Shown here piece after piece: positions 43,713 through 51,734 of a DNA stretch of 64,000 nucleotides. The translations under genes and the position numbers were made by a program. Location: the NCBI RefSeq assembly GCF_011694515.1, contig NZ_CP050192.1:233932-297931 (forward strand), given 5' to 3'. How positions within the stretch are numbered: position 1 is the first letter of the stretch; every line of letters starts with the position of its first letter. Origin of the DNA: Mycobacterium sp. DL592 (GTDB lineage Bacteria; Actinomycetota; Actinomycetes; Mycobacteriales; Mycobacteriaceae). The notes beneath the pieces were generated by a model. It was given only the letters and a program-made list of their open reading frames with translations, did not search any database and was not told the origin of the DNA.

Positions 43713-44699
43713 ATGACGCGCTTCGGATACACCCTCATGACCGAACAGAGCGGCCCCAAAGAGCTTGTCCGCTATGCGATTTCAGCTGAACAGGCCGGGT
43801 TCGACTTCGAGGTCTGCAGTGACCACTTCTCGCCGTGGTTGGTCTCCCAGGGCCACGCCCCGAACGCCTGGACCCTGCTCGGCGCGGTGGCCCACGCCAC
43901 CGAGAACGTCGACCTCTACACCTATGTGACCTGCCCGACGATGCGCTATCACCCTGCCGTCGTCGCACAGCAGGCGGCGACCCTGCAGATACTCGCCGAC
44001 GGGCGTTTCACGCTGGGACTCGGTGCCGGGGAGAACCTCAACGAGCATGTGGTCGGCCGCGGCTGGCCGGCGGTGCAGCGCCGCCACGACATGCTGCGCG
44101 AGGCCATCGTCATCATCCGGCAGCTGCTCACCGGCGAACTCGTCGACTACAAGGGTGAGTATTTCCAAGTGGATTCCGCGCGTATCTGGGACGTCCCGGA
44201 GGTGCCGGTGACCATCGGTGTCGCGGTATCCGGCGCGCGCTCGCTGGACGCCTTCGCCACTGCGGGCGATCACTTGATCGCCGTCGAACCCGACGGCACG
44301 CTCGTCGACGGCTGGCGCAGTGCTCGACAGGCGACCGGGTTGCCCGGCGGTGGACGGGTGATCGGGCAGATCCCGATCTGCTGGGACCCCGACCGAGATG
44401 CGGCGATCCAGCGGGCGCACGAGCAGTTCCGCTGGTTCGGCGCTGGCTGGGCCGTCAACGCTGATCTGCCCACGCCGGCCGGGTTCGCCGGTGCCACCCA
44501 GTTCATCACCCCGAACGACGTGGCCGACAGCATTCCGTGCGGACCGGATCTGGACGCCATCGTCGAGTCCGTCAGCGCCTACTGGAAGGCCGGATTCACC
44601 GACATCGCACTGGTCCAGATCGGTGACGACGGGCAAGAGGAGTTCCTCGCCAAGGCTGCCGAACCACTGCTGGCGGCCCTGCGCGACGCCGCGGGCTGA
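43713..44699 (+). CDS. LLM-class, probably F420-dependent oxidoreductase
   Basis: 328 residues of a luciferase-like TIM barrel. Motifs: MTRFGYTLMTEQ, FEVCSDHFSPW, TLGLGAGENLNEHVVG, RRHDMLREAI and [17 protein letters not shown]. These match the F420-dependent glucose-6-phosphate dehydrogenase/TIGR03557-type group common in mycobacteria. Substrate unknown. Starts 37 nt after the YqeY gene. Confidence 0.88.
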   Translation: MTRFGYTLMTEQSGPKELVRYAISAEQAGFDFEVCSDHFSPWLVSQGHAPNAWTLLGAVAHATENVDLYTYVTCPTMRYHPAVVAQQAATLQILADGRFTLGLGAGENLNEHVVGRGWPAVQRRHDMLREAIVIIRQLLTGELVDYKGEYFQVDSARIWDVPEVPVTIGVAVSGARSLDAFATAGDHLIAVEPDGTLVDGWRSARQATGLPGGGRVIGQIPICWDPDRDAAIQRAHEQFRWFGAGWAVNADLPTPAGFAGATQFITPNDVADSIPCGPDLDAIVESVSAYWKAGFTDIALVQIGDDGQEEFLAKAAEPLLAALRDAAG

Positions 44700-44822
44700 C
44701 CCGCGTACATCTGTTGTCAGGACGCGTGTTTGGCGCCCTGGGCATGCTCGTCATCGGGTGGTATTGCGCACATACCCGGCCGCTCGCGGTTGAAACAGCG
44801 GCGCAGGGGATATTCCTCGGCC

Positions 44823-44969
44823 ATGACCGACCGGACTTCGGATGAGGACGACCACGCCGACTACACCGACGACCACCAGCAGGATCGCAGGGCCGACCTA
44901 CCTGACCGGCAGCACGGCGACCGCACACCGGACGTTGCCGACGTTCCCGAGTTGGAGACGCCCGACTAG
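44823..44969 (+). CDS. Small acidic hydrophilic protein (hypothetical)
   Basis: A 48-codon ORF, MTDRTSDEDDHADY at the start and VADVPELETPD at the end, very rich in Asp, His, Gln and Arg, probably disordered. The frame is open up to 44730. There is no strong Shine-Dalgarno. Codon bias in the third position is high-GC, which gives weak support. Confidence 0.4.
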   Translation: MTDRTSDEDDHADYTDDHQQDRRADLPDRQHGDRTPDVADVPELETPD

Positions 44970-45068
44970 CAGGTGCCCCGGCACACCCCTGTGGTTTAAC
45001 ACATCGGTAATCGGGCATGTATTGGGTCAGCGCCGTGGCACCACAACGGTTTCTATCTCGAAAGGCCG

Positions 45069-45767
45069 ATGTTGACCATCCTCTTTCCCGACGTCCAGGA
45101 TTCGGTTGCCGCGACGACGGGTGTCTATGCGCCCCAACGTGATTCGAGACTGCTCATCGAGGCGCTGACGGTCGCCGCAGAGGTGCCCGGATGCCGCGTA
45201 CTCGATATCTGCACCGGAAGCGGGGTCGTGGCGATCGCCGCCGCCCAACTCGGCGCGCACAGTGTCACAGCAGTGGACATCAGCTCCCGCGCGGTCGCGT
45301 GTGCCCAAGCCAACGCCGAGCGTGCCGGTGTGACGGTCGACGCTCGGCTGGGCGACGTGATCGACGCAGCCCGATCCGCCCCGTACGACATCATCGTCTC
45401 CAACCCGCCTTATGTACCAACGGGTCCCGACGCACACCTCGAGCAGATCCCGCAGGACGCCGGGCCGTCGACCGCGTGGGACGCCGGCCCGGACGGCCGG
45501 ATGGTGCTCGACCCGCTGTGCGATGCGGCGCCTGGGCTACTGGCCGACGGTGGCACGATGCTGATCGTGCAGTCCGAACTCGCCGGTTCCGGGCGCACCC
45601 TGCGACGCCTGGCGCGGGGCGGTCTGCGTGCTGAAATTGTTATGACGCAACTCATTCCGTTCGGCCCCGTGCTCAGCGCTAGGGCGCACTGGATGGAGCA
45701 GATCGGCATGATCCCGGTCGGCAGACGCGAGGAAGAACTCGTCGTGATCAGAGCGGTGAAAGCATGA
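45069..45767 (+). CDS. HemK2/MTQ2-like methyltransferase
   Basis: 232 residues. Motif I VLDICTGSGVVAIAAAQ, motif II TAVDISSRAV, and the substrate motif NPPYVP of glutamine-N5/HemK-type enzymes are present. The opening VQDSVAATTGVYAPQRDS is typical of the HemK2 group. AAAGG precedes ATG 45069. Its stop overlaps the CDGSH gene start by 4 nt (ATGA), so the two are coupled. The protein target is unknown. Confidence 0.87.
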   Translation: MLTILFPDVQDSVAATTGVYAPQRDSRLLIEALTVAAEVPGCRVLDICTGSGVVAIAAAQLGAHSVTAVDISSRAVACAQANAERAGVTVDARLGDVIDAARSAPYDIIVSNPPYVPTGPDAHLEQIPQDAGPSTAWDAGPDGRMVLDPLCDAAPGLLADGGTMLIVQSELAGSGRTLRRLARGGLRAEIVMTQLIPFGPVLSARAHWMEQIGMIPVGRREEELVVIRAVKA

Positions 45768-45988
45768 GCGAGACGCAGCCGCGTGTGGTCCGCATCGTGT
45801 CATCGGGACCCATGATGGTTCAGGGCCCGGTGCGGATCGAACTGCCGGACGGCACGGTCGTCGAATCAGATCGCTTCATGGTCGCCATCTGTACGTGCAA
45901 GCGCAGCAAGACATATCCGTTGTGCGACACCAGTCATCGACGTCGCCGCCGCAGCGACGACGCCACGTCAGCCGATCGGCTTGCGTAG
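45764..45988 (+). CDS. CDGSH-type iron-sulfur protein
   Basis: 74 residues with a single CDGSH motif: C43-x-C45, C54 and H58 in CTCKRSKTYPLCDTSH, which bind a redox-active [2Fe-2S] cluster. The usual Gly in CDGSH is Thr here. N-terminal beta strands (VRIVSSGPMMVQGPVRI) match the family fold. It is coupled to the methyltransferase upstream, and its end overlaps the convergent heme-oxygenase-like gene by 21 nt. Confidence 0.9.
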   Translation: MSETQPRVVRIVSSGPMMVQGPVRIELPDGTVVESDRFMVAICTCKRSKTYPLCDTSHRRRRRSDDATSADRLA

Positions 45989-46987
45989 CGAGCTTTCACC
46001 GGCGGTCCAGCTCCCCATGAGGTGACGGGCCAGGCGATGCTCGACCACTTCGTGCGCCCGGATCCCGAACACGACGTCGCGGTCCAACTCGGGCTCACGG
46101 CTCACCAGGTCGCCGACGACATCGGTGCGCACCACCTGTTCATGCACAGCGTCAGCCTCGACATGCTCCCGGTAGAACGCCACACACGTGTCGGGAGCAC
46201 CGAGCCGTTCGAGTGCTTCGACAAGTCGGCGTGAACCCGGCGACGACGTGATCTCGGTGGACGCGAAATGTCCGACGGCACTTCCGCGATGCTTGCGATG
46301 CAGGCCGAACATCGACATCAGGTTGACCACCGCCAACGACTCGGCGGGAACCGCGTCGATGTAGCCGAGGTAACTGGCGTCCAGCCCGGCGGCGACCATC
46401 AGGTCGGCGAACAACTGCTGGTGAACCTGATCACCACGGCCGCCACCGAACTCGTCGAACTCGACGGCCACGAAGGCGGCCTTGGCCTGACCGGTGAGCC
46501 GGGGGATGGCCCACGCGTGCGGATCGCCCTCCTTGAGGTGATACAGCGAGCGGTGCACGAAGTACTCCTGCATCTGCTCCCAGCTGCCCTTGTCGCGTAG
46601 AAAATACGACGGGCCGAATCCGTCGACAGGCTCGACCGTCAGGCGCTCCATCTCTGCTGCCGCGGTGTCACTCGAGTCGATATCGCCGACGTCGTGGCTG
46701 ACCGCGTCCAGGAAGGTCTCCTCGAGGCGCGCCCTCAGGTGCAGCAAGCCGGGGTTCCACTCCCAACCGTTGTCGACACCGGTGAAGCCGCGGTAGTGCA
46801 GCTCGTAGCAGACGTAGAGGCTCAGCTGCACATCGATGCCGCAGGGATCTGAATCGCCGACGGAGGCCTCGACGCGGTTCAGGTGCGTGCGCGGCGCGCG
46901 CTCGGTGAGCAGATCGAGAACGGCCATCGACAACGGACCCCGCGGCGCCGGAAGGAAGGGCTGCAGGGTCAGGGGAGCAAGTGTCAC
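45968..46987 (-). CDS. Heme-oxygenase-like iron-containing redox enzyme
   Basis: About 339 residues from GTG 46987; ATG 46927 is an alternative, but it would remove the LPAPRGPLS element typical of the family N-terminus. All-helical, with acidic/His sets that could bind two irons: WEWNPGLLHLRARLEETF, YFLRDKGSWEQMQEYFVHRSLYHLKE, and FYREHVEADAVHEQV. Matches the Haem_oxygenas_2-type (heme-oxygenase-like diiron) family. The frame is open to 47365 but this overlaps the FAD gene. Likely works with the CDGSH protein as electron donor. Confidence 0.8.
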   Translation of the reverse strand: MTLAPLTLQPFLPAPRGPLSMAVLDLLTERAPRTHLNRVEASVGDSDPCGIDVQLSLYVCYELHYRGFTGVDNGWEWNPGLLHLRARLEETFLDAVSHDVGDIDSSDTAAAEMERLTVEPVDGFGPSYFLRDKGSWEQMQEYFVHRSLYHLKEGDPHAWAIPRLTGQAKAAFVAVEFDEFGGGRGDQVHQQLFADLMVAAGLDASYLGYIDAVPAESLAVVNLMSMFGLHRKHRGSAVGHFASTEITSSPGSRRLVEALERLGAPDTCVAFYREHVEADAVHEQVVRTDVVGDLVSREPELDRDVVFGIRAHEVVEHRLARHLMGSWTAGESSLRKPIG

Positions 46988-47090
46988 CTTGGGGGTCTTC
47001 CCGGCACAGCAAATCGCTAAACCCCGTGCGTCACATCGGCACCGCTCAGCCGGCGGTACGGTGGGGGCTGCTCCGAGTCGGGAGGTTGTC

Positions 47091-48761
47091 ATGGATGCAG
47101 ACGTCGTCGTCGTCGGGGCCGGACTGGCCGGCCTGGTCGCCACACACGAACTGACCAGCCGCGGCAAGAAGGTCGCGCTTTTGGACCAGGAGAACGCCGC
47201 CAACCTCGGCGGGCAGGCATTCTGGTCCTTCGGTGGCCTATTCCTGGTCGACACCCCCGAACAGCGCCGGCTGGGGGTCAAGGACTCCTTCGAACTGGCC
47301 TGGAACGACTGGCGCGGCAGTGCCCAATTCGACCGTCTCGACGACGAGGACGCGTGGGCGCTCAAGTGGGCCTGCGCCTACGTCGAGTTCGCGGCGGGCG
47401 AGAAGCGGTCATGGTTACTCGGGCATGGGATCAGCTTCCTGCCGACGGTCGGCTGGGCCGAACGGGGCGACCTGCGCGCCGACGGCCACGGCAACTCGGT
47501 GCCCCGCTTCCACGTCGCCTGGGGCACCGGCACCGGTGTCGTCGAGCCGTTCGTCAACTCGGCGCTGGCTGCCGCCGACCGCGGACTGGTCACGTTCCAT
47601 TACCGCCACCGGGTTGACGAACTCGTGCTCAGCAACGGCGTCGCGACCGGCGTGCGCGGAACAGTGCTCGCGCCCGACGACGCGCCGCGCGGTGCGCCGA
47701 GCAACCGGGAAGTGCTGGGCGACTTCGACATCAACGCGCAGGCGGTCATCGTCACCACCGGCGGTATCGGTGCCAACCACGACATCGTGCGCAAGTATTG
47801 GCCGCAGCGGATGGGCACCGCCCCAGCGTCGATGATCACCGGAGTGCCGGCCTACGTCGACGGCAGGATGCTCGACATCGCCGCGGGCTCCGGGGTGCGG
47901 CTGGTCAACCGGGACCGGATGTGGCACTACACCGAAGGCATCCAGAACTGGGACCCCATCTGGCCCAAACACGCCATCCGCATCCTGCCCGGGCCCTCCT
48001 CGATGTGGTTCGACGCCCTCGGCAGGCGGCTACCGCAGCCGTATCTGCCCGGCTACGACACCCTGGGCACTCTGCGCTACCTGCGAACCAATCCCGACAT
48101 CGCCGGCTACGACCACAGCTGGTTCATCCTGACCCAGAAGATCATCGAGCGGGAGTTCGCACTGTCGGGCTCCGAGCAGAACCCCGACATCACCAATAAG
48201 GACCGCAAGGGATTCCTCAAGGAGCGACTGCTGACCAAAGGGGCACCGGCCCCGGTGGAGGCGTTCAAACAGCACGGCGCCGACTTCGTGGTCGCCCGCA
48301 CCCTCGAGGAACTCGTCGCCAAGATGAACGCCCTGACCGAGCAGCCGCTGCTCGACCCGGCCACCATCCGGTCCCAGATCGAGGCGCGCGACCTGCAGAT
48401 GGCCAATCCCTATGCCAAAGATGCTCAGGTGCAAGGGATTCGCAACTCGCGCCGCTACATCGGTGACCGCATCGGCCGGACGGCCGCACCCCACCGGATC
48501 CTCGACCCCGATGCCGGGCCACTGATCGGCGTCAAACTGCACATCCTGACCCGAAAGACACTGGGCGGAATCCAGACCGACCTGTCGTCGCGGGCACTCG
48601 GCCTGGACGGCAATCCCATCGGCGGGCTGTATGCCGCCGGCGAGGTGGCCGGTTTCGGCGGCGGCGGTGTGCACGGGTACAACGCGCTGGAAGGTACATT
48701 CCTCGGCGGCTGCCTGTTCTCCGGCCGAGCGGCCGGCCGCGCCGCCGCCGATGCGGTGTAG
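47091..48761 (+). CDS. FAD-dependent oxidoreductase / FAD-binding dehydrogenase
   Basis: 556 residues from ATG 47091 (GGGAGG 5 nt upstream). The N-terminal FAD dinucleotide fold is DVVVVGAGLAGLVATHEL, and the C-terminal FAD contact is GGLYAAGEVAGFGGGGVHGYNALEGTFLGG-like (visible in parts at the end). It belongs to the succinate dehydrogenase/fumarate reductase/KstD flavoprotein family, close to Rv0785 as I recall. Substrate unknown; ketosteroid-like is possible. Confidence 0.88.
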   Translation: MDADVVVVGAGLAGLVATHELTSRGKKVALLDQENAANLGGQAFWSFGGLFLVDTPEQRRLGVKDSFELAWNDWRGSAQFDRLDDEDAWALKWACAYVEFAAGEKRSWLLGHGISFLPTVGWAERGDLRADGHGNSVPRFHVAWGTGTGVVEPFVNSALAAADRGLVTFHYRHRVDELVLSNGVATGVRGTVLAPDDAPRGAPSNREVLGDFDINAQAVIVTTGGIGANHDIVRKYWPQRMGTAPASMITGVPAYVDGRMLDIAAGSGVRLVNRDRMWHYTEGIQNWDPIWPKHAIRILPGPSSMWFDALGRRLPQPYLPGYDTLGTLRYLRTNPDIAGYDHSWFILTQKIIEREFALSGSEQNPDITNKDRKGFLKERLLTKGAPAPVEAFKQHGADFVVARTLEELVAKMNALTEQPLLDPATIRSQIEARDLQMANPYAKDAQVQGIRNSRRYIGDRIGRTAAPHRILDPDAGPLIGVKLHILTRKTLGGIQTDLSSRALGLDGNPIGGLYAAGEVAGFGGGGVHGYNALEGTFLGGCLFSGRAAGRAAADAV

Positions 48762-48896
48762 CCGTTGGGCCCGGGGCAGGACGAGCCAGAATGCTCTCGA
48801 CCATTTGATCTGACTCTTACCAGTTACTGACAACGCCGATTCGATAGCCTGACAACAGGTTCGGTGATGAGACGCTGACACCAGGAGGTGACCGAC

Positions 48897-49700
48897 ATGA
48901 CCGCAACCACCCGGCGGGGCCCGATCAAGGCGCTCGTCGTCGTCACGTATTTGGCGATGATCACGATGAACGTCCTGGCCAATGCGCTACCTCTCAACGG
49001 CCGCAACACCGGTCAGGTGTCTGACGCCTACCCGAGCCTGTTCACCCCGGCAGGGATCACGTTCTCGATCTGGAGTGTCATCTACCTGCTGCTCGGGCTG
49101 CACGTGCTCTACCAGCTCGGCCTGTTCCGCGAAGACGCTCCCGACGTGGGTCGCACCCCTCTGCTCAATCGCGTCGGAGTGCTGTTCTCGATTTCCTCGC
49201 TCGCCAACACCGCGTGGGTGTTCGCCTGGCACTACGACGTCATCCCGCTCTCGGTTCTCCTGATCCTGGTGATCCTGGTCTGCCTCATCCTGATCGCCGA
49301 CACCCTGCGGGTAGCGCACCTCACCACTCGCGAAAAGTGCTTCGTCGCAACCCCGTTCAGCGTCTACTTCGGCTGGACCACGGTGGCCACCGTCGCGAAC
49401 GTCACCGTGCTGCTGGTCAGTCTGAAATGGGATGGCTTCGGGATCAGCGCCTCGGTGTGGGCAACGATCATCGTCTTAGTGGCCATGCTGATCGGCACGG
49501 CAACGATGCTGCGCAACCGTGACATCGCCTACGGGCTGGTGCTGATCTGGGCGTTCAGCGGCATCCTGTTGCGCCAGGTGTCAGCCGACGGTCTGGATAG
49601 CCGCTATCCGGCGATCATCGCTGCGGTGGTCGCGTCGCTGGTGATCTTCCTGGGGGCCGAGGCTTTCCTGCTGCGGCAGCGTCGGCAGTCGGCACCCTAG
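48897..49700 (+). CDS. TspO/MBR-like membrane protein
   Basis: 267 residues from ATG 48897, with AGGAGG 8 nt upstream (GTG 48888 would be too close). About seven TM segments. LFTPAGITFSIWSVIYLLLGLHVLYQL and TAWVFAWHYD resemble the TspO/tryptophan-rich sensory protein family, though longer than the usual 160 residues. Function is not established; TspO proteins bind porphyrins or sterols. Confidence 0.7.
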   Translation: MTATTRRGPIKALVVVTYLAMITMNVLANALPLNGRNTGQVSDAYPSLFTPAGITFSIWSVIYLLLGLHVLYQLGLFREDAPDVGRTPLLNRVGVLFSISSLANTAWVFAWHYDVIPLSVLLILVILVCLILIADTLRVAHLTTREKCFVATPFSVYFGWTTVATVANVTVLLVSLKWDGFGISASVWATIIVLVAMLIGTATMLRNRDIAYGLVLIWAFSGILLRQVSADGLDSRYPAIIAAVVASLVIFLGAEAFLLRQRRQSAP

Positions 49701-49814
49701 CTCGGCTGTCGGTCCAGGTCAGCGTCGTGAATTGACGCTAGCGTTGATAACGATTGCTGTCTTGGGCGCGATATGGCGGATACTATTGCTCAAGTCCCGC
49801 AAAAAGGAGTGATC

Positions 49815-50579
49815 ATGGGCCTTCGGCATACCTCAGTCCGCATGGCGGCCGCAGCGTCGCTGTGCGTCGGGGCGTTGCTGACCCTCAGTGGTCCGGCCCT
49901 CGCGGCTCCCGGCGACGACGACACGATCCTGCCCGCCGAAGGGCAGCCGCAGCCGCGTGCCCAGAACGCCGGCAACCCGTCTGATCTGCAGGGTTTCCTC
50001 AACAGCTTGTCGCAGTCGTTCAACGACAGCATCGGACGCCAACTCGACGCAGCACGCGAAACCGCGATCCAGCAGACGAACTCCAACCTCGCGGTCAGCA
50101 TCGCCACTCCGATCGCCAACGGCGCCACGGGCATCGTCTCCGGGGCGGCGTCAGGCGCGGCGTCGGGCCTGTTCTACCTGCTGGCGCAGAACATCGGGAA
50201 CATCTCGTTGCCGTCGGGAACGAACTTCGCGCTGCCCGCCGCCTCAGTGGCCTCGATGCCGGCCTTCAGTGCGGCTTCGCTGCCGTCGCTGAGCCTGCCG
50301 CAGATGCCGGCTCTCAGCTTGCCGCAGATGCCCGCCGTCGGGCTGCCACAGATGCCGTCGCTCAGCCTGCCTCAGCTTCCGCCGCCTCCGCCGATCGGTC
50401 TGCCGCAATTCCCGAACATCGGCCTGCCGCAGCTTCCGCCGCCCCCGCCGATCGGCCTGCCGCAGCTGCCCCCGATCGGGCTGCCGGAGTTGCCGCCGCC
50501 CCCGCCCATCGGTTTCCCGCAGCTTCCGCCGCCGCCGTCGCTGCCCTGCATCATCTTCTGCCTGCCAAAGCTGTTCTGA
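49815..50579 (+). CDS. Secreted proline-rich repeat protein
   Basis: 254 residues from ATG 49815, which follows AAAAAGGAG (49801-49809). A Sec signal ends at about residue 32 (GPALAAPGDD). The middle part is a Gln/Asn/Ala helical region; from about residue 140 on, the tail is built from units such as SLPQMPALSLPQMP and GLPQLPPPPPIG, about ten in all. It ends CIIFCLPKLF with two Cys. No catalytic domain. Such tails may bind cell wall or form extended rods. No family recognised. Confidence 0.75.
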   Translation: MGLRHTSVRMAAAASLCVGALLTLSGPALAAPGDDDTILPAEGQPQPRAQNAGNPSDLQGFLNSLSQSFNDSIGRQLDAARETAIQQTNSNLAVSIATPIANGATGIVSGAASGAASGLFYLLAQNIGNISLPSGTNFALPAASVASMPAFSAASLPSLSLPQMPALSLPQMPAVGLPQMPSLSLPQLPPPPPIGLPQFPNIGLPQLPPPPPIGLPQLPPIGLPELPPPPPIGFPQLPPPPSLPCIIFCLPKLF

Positions 50580-50713
50580 TTCGAGGGCACTGCTGCAGCT
50601 CCAACAACATGTGACTGAAGTTGTATATGGGGAAGCTGTGACTTGCCATGAGTTAGCTTTGAGTCGCCGTGCCAGCTGCGCATGATGGTTGAATGCTCAA
50701 ATAATCTGCTGGC

Positions 50714-51586
50714 ATGACCCGCCTCTGCGTCGACCGCCTCTGCTTGGTCGCGCTAATTTTCGGCATCGCTGCCGCGGCGCCGGCCCAGGCCGACGAGGTG
50801 GTGTGGGTAGGCGGAACCACGGGCACACTGGGCAGATTGCTGGGCGGCGGCACCACCGACGTTGCGGAAGACCTGCTGGGCGGTGTCTACCGGGGAGACA
50901 CCGTCACCACCGTCGACTACCCGGCATCGCTCTGGCCCATCACGGGGATTCTCGACCCGAGTCTGGGCGCATCGATTCGAACTGGTGTCGAGAAGACCGA
51001 GGCCGCCGTACATGCCGCACTTGCGAGAAGCCCAAAGCCGTTGTCGGTCATCGGGACATCGCAGGGCGCTATGGTTCTGCAGCAGGTCGCGGCCGACTTG
51101 AACAACGACCCCCGCGTGCCGTCGAACACCACGTTCATCCTGATCGCCGACCCGAACTTCGGCGCCCTCTCCACCGAGGTCGGTCAGCACCTGACGGTGT
51201 TCGACTACACGCCCATTCGTCTCCCGGAAACGCGCTTCCGGCAGATCGAGGTGATCAACCAATACGACGGCTTCGCCGTTCCGATCGCTCAGACCTCGAA
51301 CCACCTGACTGTCCTGAATGCTCTGATCGCGATTGCCACCGTGCATACCGTGGCCCAGAAATCGGATCTGTCGACAGTCCCGGCGCAGAACATCGTCGCC
51401 ACCCGAAACACCTTGGGCGGCATCAACATCGTGTATGGGGTCCCCACCAAGAACCTGCCGTTGACCACCCCGCTGCGTGGCATCGGAGTTGCCCGGGCGA
51501 CGGTCGACGATATCGACCGTGTACTGCGGCCGATCATCGACCAGGGATACCTGCCGGCCGCGGGCACCGCAGCACAGCCGCACTGA
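50714..51586 (+). CDS. Secreted PE-PPE-domain serine hydrolase (alpha/beta fold)
   Basis: 290 residues with a signal peptide (ends AQADE, about 27). The PE-PPE domain, an esterase/lipase-like alpha/beta hydrolase, has the serine motif GTSQGAM (S116), with VDYPASLWP and IADPNFGAL nearby and YGVPTKNLPL later. In M. tuberculosis the domain is normally the C-terminus of PE or PPE proteins; here it stands alone behind a Sec signal. May modify lipids or trehalose esters at the envelope. Confidence 0.85.
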   Translation: MTRLCVDRLCLVALIFGIAAAAPAQADEVVWVGGTTGTLGRLLGGGTTDVAEDLLGGVYRGDTVTTVDYPASLWPITGILDPSLGASIRTGVEKTEAAVHAALARSPKPLSVIGTSQGAMVLQQVAADLNNDPRVPSNTTFILIADPNFGALSTEVGQHLTVFDYTPIRLPETRFRQIEVINQYDGFAVPIAQTSNHLTVLNALIAIATVHTVAQKSDLSTVPAQNIVATRNTLGGINIVYGVPTKNLPLTTPLRGIGVARATVDDIDRVLRPIIDQGYLPAAGTAAQPH

Positions 51587-51734
51587 GCCCCGCGCGCGAC
51601 AAAGCAGTGCCACCCTCGCTGCCCGTATAAGTCCTTCGGGCGCAGTACTTCACCGCGACGACCGCGAATTAACTCGTCAAGTTGAGATCTTCGCCTACCG
51701 TGTTCGTAGCCTGGGTCTGTCGGTGTGTGCACGA

